A DNA stretch of 45,001 bases. It comes from JBBQTU01 sp038213005 (GTDB taxonomy: Bacteria; Planctomycetota; Phycisphaerae; Tepidisphaerales; Tepidisphaeraceae). A model generated the notes under the pieces. The model was given only the letters and a program-made list of their open reading frames with translations, searched no databases and was not told the DNA's origin. Below, one piece after another: positions 8,116 to 16,186 of this stretch. Where the stretch lies: assembly GCA_038213005.1 (NCBI GenBank), contig JBBQTU010000007.1, positions 1-45,001 on the forward strand. The letters are read 5' to 3'. A program made the position numbers and the translations under genes. How positions within the stretch are numbered: the first letter of the stretch is position 1; each line of letters starts with the position of its first letter.

Positions 8116-9357
8116 ATGGGTTGCTCCGCGGCCATGGCTCTGACGCTTCCGATCTATCTTGACCACAACGCCACCACGCCGGTCGATCCGCGCGTGCTGG
8201 ACGCCATGCTGCCATATTTCGCCGAGCAGTTTGGCAATGCGGCCAGCCGCGATCATGCCTTCGGCCACACCGCCGCCAAGGCGGTGACAGAGGCTCGCCA
8301 GCAGGTGGCAAGCCTGCTGAACTGCCAGCCCGAAGAGATCATCTGGACCAGCGGCGCCACCGAGAGCAACAACCTCGCCATCAAAGGGATCGCTGCCGGC
8401 CATGCCGACAAAGGCCGTCACCTGCTCACCCAGGCCACCGAACACAAAGCCGTCCTCGATCCCTTCGCCCGCCTCGCCCGCGAGGGTTTCACCAACACTA
8501 TCCTCCCAGTCGACGCCCGCGGCCGAATCAACGTCGACCAGCTCATCGCCAGCCTCCGCCCAGGCACGATCCTCGTCTCGATCATGCTGGCCAACAATGA
8601 GACCGGAACCCTCCAGCCGATCCGCCAGGTCGGCCAGATCTGCCGCGACCGCGGTATCCTCTTCCACGTCGATGCCACCCAGGCAGTCGGGCACGTGCCG
8701 GTGGACGTGCAGACTGACTGCATCGACCTGCTCTCCCTGTCCGGCCACAAGTTCTACGGCCCCAAAGGCTGCGGTGCCCTCTTCGTCCGTCGCCGCCCCG
8801 GTCTCAAGCTGTTGCCCCTCCTCGACGGCGGCCGCCACGAGCGCGGCTATCGCTCTGGCACGCTCAACGTTCCCGGCATTGTCGGCGTCGGCAAGGCCGC
8901 CGAGATCGCCCAAGCCGAGATGCCCCAGCACTCGCAGCGGCTCTCGGCCCTGCGCGACCAGTTCGAACAGACGCTCCTCTGCGAGGTGCCGCTGGTCACC
9001 GTCAACGGCGATCTCACCGGCCGCCTGCCGCATACGACCAACCTCTCCTTCGCCTACATCGAAGGAGAGAGCATCATGCTCGCACTGGACGATGTTGCCG
9101 TCTCCAGCGGCTCGGCCTGCACCAGCGCCAGCCTGCAACCCAGCCATGTCTTGGAAGCCATGGGCGTGAAGGGTACCCTGATTCACAGCGCCATCCGCTT
9201 TGGCCTGGGGCGCTCGACGACCGCCGAGCAACTGGACTACGTCGCAGCCAAGCTCGCAAAGGCGGTCTACCGCCTCCGCGAGATGAGTCCACTGTATGAG
9301 ATGGCAATGGAAGGGATCGATCCTGAGACGGTTCGCTGGCCTGACGGATCGCACTGA
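8116..9357 (+). CDS. iscS: Cysteine desulfurase (IscS/NifS group I)
   Basis: A 413-residue PLP enzyme. YLDHNATTP opens the fold, SGATESNNLAI binds cofactor, H110 stacks on PLP, D186 contacts its ring nitrogen, and SLSGHKFYGPKG supplies the Schiff-base lysine K212. The mobile loop SSGSACTSASL carries the catalytic cysteine C335, followed by an IscS-like C-terminal extension. It moves sulfur from cysteine to scaffold proteins for Fe-S clusters and tRNA thiolation. ATG at 8134 is an alternative start. It lies 15 nt after the ferredoxin gene; no iscU, iscR or hscAB is in the window. Confidence 0.93.
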   Translation: MGCSAAMALTLPIYLDHNATTPVDPRVLDAMLPYFAEQFGNAASRDHAFGHTAAKAVTEARQQVASLLNCQPEEIIWTSGATESNNLAIKGIAAGHADKGRHLLTQATEHKAVLDPFARLAREGFTNTILPVDARGRINVDQLIASLRPGTILVSIMLANNETGTLQPIRQVGQICRDRGILFHVDATQAVGHVPVDVQTDCIDLLSLSGHKFYGPKGCGALFVRRRPGLKLLPLLDGGRHERGYRSGTLNVPGIVGVGKAAEIAQAEMPQHSQRLSALRDQFEQTLLCEVPLVTVNGDLTGRLPHTTNLSFAYIEGESIMLALDDVAVSSGSACTSASLQPSHVLEAMGVKGTLIHSAIRFGLGRSTTAEQLDYVAAKLAKAVYRLREMSPLYEMAMEGIDPETVRWPDGSH

Positions 9358-9433
9358 CCTCCGCAGGCGCGAACATTTGTGGTAACACCGGCACCCTTTC
9401 CCAAACGCTCTTTCCCAGATATCTCCCAGATGG

Positions 9434-9480
9434 TTGACAGTCCATTCAGGCGGTGTTACCTTTTTAATAATTCGTAACAC
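9434..9480 (+). promoter_or_regulatory. NikR-type operator overlapping a TTGACA promoter
   Basis: GTGTTAC (9453-9459) and GTAACAC (9474-9480) form a perfect inverted pair with a 14-nt spacer. This is exactly the GTGTTAC-N13/14-GTAACAC pattern known for the Geobacter-type nickel repressor NikR. A consensus -35 TTGACA lies at 9434-9439, so the expected -10 region (~9457-9462) falls in the left operator arm, consistent with repression. A further half site GTAACAC is at 9382-9388. No B12-box or other riboswitch motif was seen. nikR itself is not in the window. Confidence 0.7.
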
Positions 9481-9544
9481 CTATCGCAGGCGGGGTCGTT
9501 CTGTGTTGGATCGGCACCCGCGGCGGCGCAAGGGAAGGATGTGA

Positions 9545-9685
9545 GGCGACACATCGGTGTTCATCAACGGTGGCCTGCGATGGTCGGTGCTTGAGTCGCT
9601 GACACTCGATGCGGCGGTGGGCACCACGGTTTCGGGCGAAGGTCCGAATGTGTTCGCGACCATGGGTCTTACCTGGGTCTTCTGA
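9545..9685 (+). pseudogene. C-terminal remnant of an outer-membrane beta-barrel gene
   Basis: Forty-six codons open from 9545, immediately after a TGA at 9542, with no start codon in front. They read like the last strands of an outer-membrane transporter of the phenol-degradation MetA-like type: INGGLRW, then LTLDAAVG, then FATMGLTWVF with a terminal phenylalanine, as recognised by the barrel assembly machinery. The stop at 9683-9685 is 13 nt before the ATG of the metal transporter gene. It looks like the tail of a lost first gene in the nickel operon. Confidence 0.5.
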
Positions 9686-9698
9686 TACGGAGTGAGTC

Positions 9699-10664
9699 AT
9701 GCATATTCCTGATGGATTCGTTGATGCTCGGACGGCAATCGCCACCGGCATCCTGTCCGCGGCCGGTTTGGGAGTGGCATTAGCGCATGCCCGCAAGCAC
9801 CTTCCTCCGCGGCGCGTGCCGCTTCTTGGCCTGGCGGCGGCGTTTGTATTTGCCGCGCAGATGCTCAACTTCCCGGTAGCCGGGGGCACCAGTGGCCACT
9901 TGATCGGCGCCGTGCTGGCCGCCGCGCTGCTCGGACCCAGTGCGGCGGTGATTGTCTTGTCGGCAGTGCTTATTGTGCAGTGCTTCGTCTTCGCCGACGG
10001 CGGGATTACGGCGCTCGGCGCGAACATCCTCAACATGGGCCTGATTGGTGGTGTGGGCGGGTGGGCTGTCTATGCTGCGATCAGCCGGGTCATCAAAGGT
10101 CTTTTCGGACGAATCGTCGCGGCCACGTTCGCGGCCTGGTGCAGCACGGTGCTGGCCTCGATCGCCTGTGCGGGCGAACTGGCGACTTCGCATACCGTGC
10201 CATGGTCCACGGCGTTTCCCGCGATGGCGGGCGTCCATATGCTCATCGGCATCGGCGAGGGAGTGATCACGGCGATCGTCCTCTCGGCGGTATGGCAGGC
10301 GCGCCCCGAGCTTTCCAATGAGGCGGCGATGTCGGCGCCCAGCGGCACATACAAGCCCCTGCTGGCCTATGGAACGCTCATCGCACTCGGTTTAGCGCTA
10401 TTTGTCTCGCCGTTTGCCTGCCCGTGGCCGGATGGTCTGGACAAAGCTGCCGAGACCCTCGGGTTCAAAGATAAGGAATCCGAGCAGCGTGCGATACCGG
10501 CGCTGGTGCCCGAATACAAGATGCCTGGCATCAGTTCCGAGGGCCTCGCGACTTCGATCGCCGGTGTTACCGGGACCTTGGTTGTATTTGGCCTGGCATG
10601 GGGCCTTGCTCGCGTTCTCGTACCGCGTAAGTCCCAAACGCCACCTCCAAGCGATCTCGCTTGA
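9699..10664 (+). CDS. Nickel/cobalt ECF transporter component CbiM/NikM with C-terminal PDGLE domain
   Basis: A 321-residue membrane protein. It begins MHIPDGF, where Met1 and His2 are the metal-binding N-terminus of the CbiM/NikM family, and contains about six membrane segments of the substrate-capture component. The C-terminal part holds PWPDGLDKAAE (PDGL near residue 244) and a final membrane helix, so the CbiN-like or PDGLE subunit is fused on. CGGAGTGAG precedes the ATG. The upstream NikR-type operator argues for nickel rather than cobalt; that choice is inference. cbiQ follows 14 nt later. Confidence 0.88.
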   Translation: MHIPDGFVDARTAIATGILSAAGLGVALAHARKHLPPRRVPLLGLAAAFVFAAQMLNFPVAGGTSGHLIGAVLAAALLGPSAAVIVLSAVLIVQCFVFADGGITALGANILNMGLIGGVGGWAVYAAISRVIKGLFGRIVAATFAAWCSTVLASIACAGELATSHTVPWSTAFPAMAGVHMLIGIGEGVITAIVLSAVWQARPELSNEAAMSAPSGTYKPLLAYGTLIALGLALFVSPFACPWPDGLDKAAETLGFKDKESEQRAIPALVPEYKMPGISSEGLATSIAGVTGTLVVFGLAWGLARVLVPRKSQTPPPSDLA

Positions 10665-10678
10665 GACAGGATTGATCC

Positions 10679-11290
10679 GTGCACAGCCAGCATCTGGATC
10701 GCTATAGCGGGATCAAGAGCCCGATCCATGGCCTGTCGGCCGCGGTCAAACTGACTGCGGCCATAGCCATGATTCTGGCGATGGTGGCCTTGCCAATAGG
10801 GCAGGCGCCCTATCTCGCAGTGCCGGCGCTGATACTGGTGGCAGCGGGGCTGCTGAGCCGGATTCCGCCGCGATACCTGCTGCGACGACTGCTTCTGCTT
10901 GAGCCATTGGCCGTGGGCATCGCGGTGATGGCGGTGTTTCAGCCGGGCGGTGTGAGGCTGATGGTGTTTCTGGTCGCACGCGGCACCCTGTGCCTGGCGA
11001 CGATGATCCTGCTGTCCAGCACGACTTCGTTCTCCGAGATCCTGCGAGTGTTCAAGACGCTCCGCGTTCCAGCCCTGCTGGTCACAACCCTGGCGCTGAT
11101 GTACCGATACATGTTTGTACTCGCCGACGAGAGCCACCGCATGCGGCGGGCCAGAATGGCGCGCACATTCACGAGGGATCGCCGACGGCAGTGGCGGATA
11201 CTGGGAACGGTCGCCAGCCAGTTGTTCATCCGCGCCAGCGAACGGGCGGAGCGAGTGTACGCCGCGATGTGTGCACGCGGTTGGCAATGA
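10679..11290 (+). CDS. cbiQ: ECF transporter T component CbiQ/NikQ
   Basis: A 203-residue membrane protein with a GTG start. It shows four to five hydrophobic segments and the cytosolic coupling region with charged helices (YMFVLADESHRMRRARMAR, then ASERAERVYAAMCARG) typical of EcfT/CbiQ proteins, which contact the ATPases. The gene follows nikM/cbiM directly and should be co-transcribed. An ATPase gene (cbiO/nikO) is expected next but is absent; the next gene encodes a binding protein of another transporter class. Confidence 0.88.
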   Translation: MHSQHLDRYSGIKSPIHGLSAAVKLTAAIAMILAMVALPIGQAPYLAVPALILVAAGLLSRIPPRYLLRRLLLLEPLAVGIAVMAVFQPGGVRLMVFLVARGTLCLATMILLSSTTSFSEILRVFKTLRVPALLVTTLALMYRYMFVLADESHRMRRARMARTFTRDRRRQWRILGTVASQLFIRASERAERVYAAMCARGWQ

Positions 11291-11413
11291 GCGGCATAGT
11301 GAGCGACATAGTTAGGCCAGCCGGGTCGTGACGGTTACATTGTTGTGCCATCGGCAGTTGCGGTTCCAAGGTGGACCGAACTGCCGGGACGTCATAACAA
11401 GGGAGTTGAGTCA

Positions 11414-12427
11414 ATGCGCGGCAGTCGAGACTTTATCGCGGCGATGATCGCATGCGTCCTCAGTGTCATGAGCCTGTCCAGTGCAACGGCCCAGCAGCCC
11501 GCCGGCAAAGTCGTCATCTACTCCAGCATCGACGAGCCCTATGTGACTCCGCTGGTCAAACGCTTCGAGCAGAAGACCGGCATCGCCGTGACGCTGATCA
11601 CTGATTCCGAAGCGACCAGGACCGCCGGTCTGGTCGAGAAGATCGAAGCCGAAAAGGACAACCCCCGAGCGGATGTCTACTGGGGCAACGAGATCTTCCA
11701 CACCATCCGCCTCGCCGAGCAGGGCGTCTTCGCCCCCTATCACTCGCCGGCCGCCGCCGACATCCCCGCCCGCTGGCGCGACAAGGATGGGCTCTACACC
11801 GACATCGGCCTGCGGGCGCGCATGATCGCCCTCTCCACCCGCCCGCAGTTCAAGGACCTCGTCGGCAAGATCAAAACGATGCAGGACCTGACCAACCCCG
11901 CGCTCAAGGGCAAGATCGGCGTCTGCCATCCCGGCTTCGGCACCGCCACCGGCCAGTTCGCGGCGCTCTACGTGGTCCTCGGCGAACCGAAGTACAAACA
12001 GTTCGTCGAGGGCCTCAAGGCCAACGACGTGAAACTGCTGGGCGGCAACTCCGCCGTCGCCGAGCAGGTCTGCGCCGGCACCCTGGCCGCCGGGCCGACC
12101 GACAATGATGATGTCGCCAACGCCAAAGCCGAAGGCGAGAAACTCGACGGCATCGTGCCCGATCAGGCTGGCATCGGCACGCTCTTGATCCCGACCACCA
12201 TCGCTCTGGTGAACAAGGCGCCGCATGCCGACAATGCCCGGAAGCTGATCGACTTCCTGCTCGACCCGGCCATCGAGAAGGAACTGATCGACGGGCGATA
12301 CCTGGCCTACTCGGTCCGGTCGGCCGACAAGGAAGTCAAAGCGATGGACGTCGACTATGCCAAGGTTGCCCAGTCCATGCGCAAGGCGGTGGAACTGGCC
12401 CTGTTTATTCTCCAAGATCGGAAATAG
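11414..12427 (+). CDS. Periplasmic iron-type ABC transporter substrate-binding protein (FbpA-like)
   Basis: A 337-residue protein. The first ~26 residues are a signal peptide (positive start, hydrophobic core, cleavage near SATAQQ). The mature part starts KVVIYSSIDEPYVTPLVKRFEQKTG, typical of FbpA/AfuA Fe3+-binding proteins, and holds DVYWGNE. AAGGGAG lies 8 nt before the ATG at 11414, which fixes the start. The permease gene follows 31 nt downstream. Ligand (ferric iron, a chelate or another anion) is not proven by sequence. Confidence 0.87.
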   Translation: MRGSRDFIAAMIACVLSVMSLSSATAQQPAGKVVIYSSIDEPYVTPLVKRFEQKTGIAVTLITDSEATRTAGLVEKIEAEKDNPRADVYWGNEIFHTIRLAEQGVFAPYHSPAAADIPARWRDKDGLYTDIGLRARMIALSTRPQFKDLVGKIKTMQDLTNPALKGKIGVCHPGFGTATGQFAALYVVLGEPKYKQFVEGLKANDVKLLGGNSAVAEQVCAGTLAAGPTDNDDVANAKAEGEKLDGIVPDQAGIGTLLIPTTIALVNKAPHADNARKLIDFLLDPAIEKELIDGRYLAYSVRSADKEVKAMDVDYAKVAQSMRKAVELALFILQDRK

Positions 12428-12458
12428 CCGGCCGTAATGGCTGACGGCTGCGTGTGCC

Positions 12459-14162
12459 ATGGCCCGATGGACTGCATTCGCGACCAATAACCGGCGGGCC
12501 TGCAAGGCTCGTCCCTTGTCCTTTGCCCCAGCGGCACTGGCCGCGCCTTCGGTCCTGCTGCTGGCAGTCTGCTGTGCGTTGCCTCTGGCGTGGCTGGTGT
12601 GGACCGTTCTTGTCAGTCCCGAAACTCGCAGCGGTCTGGCGCTCTCCTGGTTCCGATGGGCGCTGCTGGGCCGAACGGTCCTCTACAACCTCGCCGTGGG
12701 TATCCTGGCGACCCTCATGGCGTTGCCGGCCGCACTGGTGGTGGGGCGGGGGCCGCTCCTGCTTCGCCGACTCCTCTGGGTCGTGCTGCCGGTGGGCCTG
12801 ATGATGCCCTCCCTGGCGTATGCCTACGGCTGGTCCCAGTTCGTGCGCCTTTGCCGCCCCGGCTTTGACGCAATCGGCATCAGCTTCGCCCCCGCATCAT
12901 GGGCCGATGTCGCCCGCTGCGTTTGGACCCTGGCAGCCTGGCTCTGGCCCATCCCGGCCGTGGTGATCGGTCTGGCGCTGCGCCGGATGGATGTGACCGT
13001 ACAGCAGCAGGCCGTGCTCGAAGGCGCACTGTGGCGCATCACACTGCGGCAACTGCGCAGCCCGATCCTCGCGTCGGTCGCCGCCGTCACCTTGCTGGCG
13101 ACACAGGAGTTCGCAGTCTACGAGCCGACCGGCATCAGCGTCGTTGCCACCGAGGTGCGCATGGTCTTCGAGACCGGCGCCTTCAGCGGCCTGGCGCAGT
13201 CCGTCGACCCCGCCGCGGCGCAATCCTCTCCCACACAGGCGAGTCGAGCCGCCGCCGCCGTAGCCACCGCATTGCCCCTGCTGGCCGTAACGATCCTCCT
13301 GGCCGGTGTCGTCGCAGCCGGCTCGACGCGCACGGACTACGCCGACCCCGTTGCCACCGGCGATTGGCCACGCGCCCTGCGCTCGCCCGTGTGGGCCGCG
13401 ATCGCGAGCGTCACGCTTGCGGCCATCACCCTCGGCGTGCCAGTGGTCTCGCTAGTCATGGCAATGCGCATCGGCCTGTCTCCGTCTCGCATCTGGACCG
13501 AATTCGGCCCAGAACTCACCGGCGCACTACTCGTCGCCGCCGGCACGGCCGCGCTGTCGCTCCTGCTGTCACTCGTCGCCGTGGCGGTCTGGGTCCGCGG
13601 CTCTCTCCTGCTCGCCGGACTCACGTTCCTGATCGGCGGCCAGCTCCTGGCAATCGCGATGATCCGCATCTGGAACCCGCCCGCGTTCGCGTGGATCTAT
13701 GATGCGTTCCCGCTCCCGATCATGGCCTACCTCGGCCGGTTCGGCTGGCTGTCGCTGGCCGCGGCACGCGGTAGCTGGACCAGCCGATGGGATGAACTTC
13801 GCGACATGGCCTCGCTGGACGGCGCCGGCCGGGCGCGCACAGCGATGTGGGTCCTGTGGCCGCTCGCCTGGCCGTCGCTCGTGGCCGCGGCGCTGCTCGC
13901 CGGCACCCTCTCGATGACCGAAGTCGCGGCCACCGTTCTGCTTCAGCCGCAGAATCCCCGAGTCCTGACCCCAATGCTGATGAGCTGGGTCCACATGGCC
14001 CGTTATGATCCGATGATCGAAGCGTCGCTGCTGCTGATGGCGATGGCGCTGGTCCCCACTCTGGCCGCCGTCGGTCTCTGGTCATTGAGCCAGCATCTTG
14101 CCGGCCGCGCCGCTGCGGCCGCCAACGCGGGCAAGTGCGCATCCGGGTCACGATCGCGATAG
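12459..14162 (+). CDS. ABC transporter permease, fused two-domain type (FbpB-like)
   Basis: A 567-residue protein with about twelve hydrophobic segments arranged as two permease halves. The EAA-type coupling loop is visible in each half: VLEGALWRITLRQLRSPIL near residue 190 and MASLDGAGRARTAMWVLWPLAWPSL near 455. This is the layout of iron(III) permeases of the FbpB/SfuB type. It follows the binding-protein gene by 31 nt. The partner ATPase (FbpC) is not encoded downstream; a restriction-modification unit begins there instead. Confidence 0.87.
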   Translation: MARWTAFATNNRRACKARPLSFAPAALAAPSVLLLAVCCALPLAWLVWTVLVSPETRSGLALSWFRWALLGRTVLYNLAVGILATLMALPAALVVGRGPLLLRRLLWVVLPVGLMMPSLAYAYGWSQFVRLCRPGFDAIGISFAPASWADVARCVWTLAAWLWPIPAVVIGLALRRMDVTVQQQAVLEGALWRITLRQLRSPILASVAAVTLLATQEFAVYEPTGISVVATEVRMVFETGAFSGLAQSVDPAAAQSSPTQASRAAAAVATALPLLAVTILLAGVVAAGSTRTDYADPVATGDWPRALRSPVWAAIASVTLAAITLGVPVVSLVMAMRIGLSPSRIWTEFGPELTGALLVAAGTAALSLLLSLVAVAVWVRGSLLLAGLTFLIGGQLLAIAMIRIWNPPAFAWIYDAFPLPIMAYLGRFGWLSLAAARGSWTSRWDELRDMASLDGAGRARTAMWVLWPLAWPSLVAAALLAGTLSMTEVAATVLLQPQNPRVLTPMLMSWVHMARYDPMIEASLLLMAMALVPTLAAVGLWSLSQHLAGRAAAAANAGKCASGSRSR

Positions 14163-14166
14163 CGGA

Positions 14167-14185
14167 ACCACCCCGCAGCGGTGGT
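14167..14185 (+). terminator. Hairpin after the permease gene
   Basis: ACCACC-7 nt-GGTGGT forms a 6-bp stem 4 nt after the permease stop. There is no T-run, so termination is only possible, not shown. Confidence 0.3.
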
Positions 14186-14193
14186 GCGAAGAT

Positions 14194-14305
14194 CTCACCG
14201 CCGGAACCACATCGCCAGGAAGCACTCGGCCACCAGCAGGCCCGCCGCCATGGCCAGCAGACTCCAGCCCAAGTCGCGAGACTCATTCGTGTCGCGCTCG
14301 CCCGA
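14194..14305 (-). repeat. Left copy of duplicated BatA-like gene 3' end
   Basis: This 112-bp segment aligns without gaps to 16187-16298 (constant offset 1993) with nine mismatches by eye, about 92% identity. On the minus strand it encodes the last ~36 codons of the BatA-like protein, ending AECFLAMWFRR and the stop. Five of the substitutions are synonymous and four change residues. It flanks the restriction-modification unit on its left. Confidence 0.9.
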
Positions 14306-14306
14306 C

Positions 14307-14335
14307 GTGGCAAGTCCTGCCGCCCATCGTACAAT
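14307..14335 (+). promoter_or_regulatory. Promoter of the restriction endonuclease gene
   Basis: GTGGCA (14307-14312), a 17-nt spacer and TACAAT (14330-14335). The -10 lies 8 nt before the ATG, so the transcript is probably leaderless. The -35 begins 2 nt inside the inserted DNA, right after the left duplication. Confidence 0.5.
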
Positions 14336-14343
14336 GCCCGGGT

Positions 14344-14973
14344 ATGCCTATTGAAAGAAACCATCCCGAGGCGTCGAAGTTCAACCCCTCTGTCCACGTT
14401 CCCTATAACCTGCGCGCCCAAGATTTCCTGATGGCGATGCAGGATGTGTATGACTTCTTCTATGACGTGAACACGCTTCTGCTCAACAAGGGATTGGAGC
14501 GTCTCGATGATATGCTGCGCCCCGCGATCATGTCCGGCTTGCTGTCGGACATGCTAACAGCGAGCCTGGCAAGACACTCGCGAAGTCTGGTTCAGAATAC
14601 CTACTTCAATGGGCACCCCGACCTGCTCGTGCAGGGGATCTACCCCAAGAACGCCGCGAAGTCCGGGAGGGAGGGGATCGAGATCAAGACCACCCGCAAG
14701 AAAGGCGGGGCGGTGGATACACACGGTGCCCGAGAGCAGTGGATGTGCGTCTTTGTGTACGATGTCGACAACCAGACGGAACCTGCGACGAACCGAAGGC
14801 CCATGACCTTTGGCGAGGTCTATCTGGCCCACGTCTCCTGCGATGACTTCCGCCGCAACGCGCGAGGCGATCTCGGCACGCGCACTGCCACCCTTGACGC
14901 GGAGGGTATCAGAAAGTTTCGAAAAGGGTGGGTGTATCTTCTCCATGGCCCATCGCCGCAAGACGCGGAATAG
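14344..14973 (+). CDS. Probable Type II restriction endonuclease, PD-(D/E)xK fold
   Basis: A 209-residue protein. H91-P92-D93-L-L-V and, 19 residues later, E113-I-K115 form the PD...ExK active site of this nuclease fold. The rest is not recognised as a specific named enzyme. It converges on a beta-class DNA methyltransferase gene, with a 65-nt overlap of the two 3' ends (14909-14973), which supports a restriction-modification pair. The ATG at 14344 fits a TACAAT 8 nt upstream; no Shine-Dalgarno is seen. Recognition sequence unknown. Confidence 0.72.
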   Translation: MPIERNHPEASKFNPSVHVPYNLRAQDFLMAMQDVYDFFYDVNTLLLNKGLERLDDMLRPAIMSGLLSDMLTASLARHSRSLVQNTYFNGHPDLLVQGIYPKNAAKSGREGIEIKTTRKKGGAVDTHGAREQWMCVFVYDVDNQTEPATNRRPMTFGEVYLAHVSCDDFRRNARGDLGTRTATLDAEGIRKFRKGWVYLLHGPSPQDAE

Positions 14974-16069
14974 CTTTTGTTGCGACCGCCACATAGGTCG
15001 CATCCAATTCAACGCCGATGCTGGCGTATCCCACCGCTTCTGCGGCCGCCAGAGTCGAGCCTGATCCAGCAAAGGGATCCAGCACGATGCCCTCTCCCAG
15101 CGGAAGCGATCCTCTTACCACCTGCCGCAGAAACGCCTGTGGCTTTAGACTGGGATGGGGTGCCAGCGCACGCTCCTGCTTTCTGGTGGGGTGTGACTGG
15201 ATGACATCCCCGAATGGCCGGTCTGCCGATGGGCGCCGCAGTCCACCCGTTTTCCAGCGACGAAGGTTATCCTGTACTCGGCCCTCGATCGGCTTGCGGA
15301 AAATCAGCCATGGTTCCCACATGGACCGTGCCATGACGCTAATCCCCGGAAACTCCTCGTGAGCATTCTTCGGCCTGTCTCCGCCCCGCATGGTCATGAC
15401 CAACCGGACGACTTCGCCCCGTCGCTCGAATCCTGCCTCGCTTAGCGCCCACGCAACGCGATACGAGAACAGGGGATTAGAGGCCACAATGACGTTCGCC
15501 CCAGGCACCAAAACCGGTAGCAATGCCCGGGCCCACTTACCAAAGAATGTTGTCAAATTCGTCAAGGCATCCGCGTCCAGCACCGTGAACCGCGGTAAGG
15601 GCGCCCGCTGATGTCCGTCAAACGACGGTGGAATCCGCCAGACGCCTCCCTTCCCTTGTCGCAGCTTCGCTTGCTCCTTCGCCGTGTATTCCACGAGACC
15701 GTAGGGCGGATCGGTTACCACGGCATGAATGCTTCGCTCCGGCTGCGCCCGAAGCCACTCCATGCAATCCGCTTGGTACAGCCGGGACTTGCCGTAAATG
15801 ACTGCGGGCTCAAAGCCGCGATCCATCGCCACGGCCTGAACATCGTCGTTATGCTCTCCATGGCACAGTGCGTACGATCCGTGCTTCGTAGACTCGAAGA
15901 GAGTGCCCCTGTTGAGCCGCAGATACGACCGGACCGACGAAGACGCCATCGTCTTGATCTTCGCTGCCACCGCTCCACGGATTTCCGCCACCGAGGCCTC
16001 TGTTCCACGCTCCGCCAGAAAGCTCACAATCGCGTCGCGAATCTCACCGGGTCTGCATCGCTGGTCCAT
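14909..16069 (-). CDS. Beta-class DNA methyltransferase (N6-adenine or N4-cytosine) with N-terminal winged helix
   Basis: A 386-residue protein. Motif IV TDPPYG (residues 119-124) precedes motif I DPFAGSGST (331-339), the circular permutation of beta-class enzymes; the variable stretch between them carries the target recognition region. Residues 1-68 resemble a winged helix-turn-helix of the HARE-HTH kind (EIRDAIVSFLAERG, SVAEIRGAV, VRSYL, GSYAL). AGGAGA lies 5 nt before the ATG at 16069. It should protect the host against the convergent nuclease. The HTH probably represses its own promoter (inference; see the site at 16095-16123). Confidence 0.88.
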   Translation of the reverse strand: MDQRCRPGEIRDAIVSFLAERGTEASVAEIRGAVAAKIKTMASSSVRSYLRLNRGTLFESTKHGSYALCHGEHNDDVQAVAMDRGFEPAVIYGKSRLYQADCMEWLRAQPERSIHAVVTDPPYGLVEYTAKEQAKLRQGKGGVWRIPPSFDGHQRAPLPRFTVLDADALTNLTTFFGKWARALLPVLVPGANVIVASNPLFSYRVAWALSEAGFERRGEVVRLVMTMRGGDRPKNAHEEFPGISVMARSMWEPWLIFRKPIEGRVQDNLRRWKTGGLRRPSADRPFGDVIQSHPTRKQERALAPHPSLKPQAFLRQVVRGSLPLGEGIVLDPFAGSGSTLAAAEAVGYASIGVELDATYVAVATKAIPRLAAMGHGEDTPTLFETF

Positions 16070-16094
16070 GGAGATCTCCTTTTGCCTGCCTCAT

Positions 16095-16123
16095 AGTGTA
16101 GACGTCTGGACGTCTATTGGCAA
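16095..16123 (-). promoter_or_regulatory. Methyltransferase promoter with tandem GACGTC operator in the spacer
   Basis: On the minus strand: TTGCCA (16123-16118), a 17-nt spacer, TACACT (16100-16095). The spacer holds two GACGTC palindromes (16101-16106 and 16109-16114), 8 bp centre to centre. A protein bound there would block RNA polymerase. The transcription start is predicted near 16088. Confidence 0.6.
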
Positions 16124-16186
16124 GATATCCATTCCTTCGTGTGCCCGATGCGTAGAACGCGAAGATTGGACCGGCCGCGAACGATG

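Noticed and set aside
7747..9480. Long minus-strand open frame (577 codons) across ferredoxin and iscS
   Set aside because: It is antisense to two firmly identified genes; its Gly/Asp/Val-rich composition is what the complement of a GC-rich coding sequence gives.
9358..9698. Cobalamin riboswitch upstream of the CbiM-type gene
   Set aside because: No B12-box-like sequence was found, and the operator plus the barrel remnant account for most of the gap.
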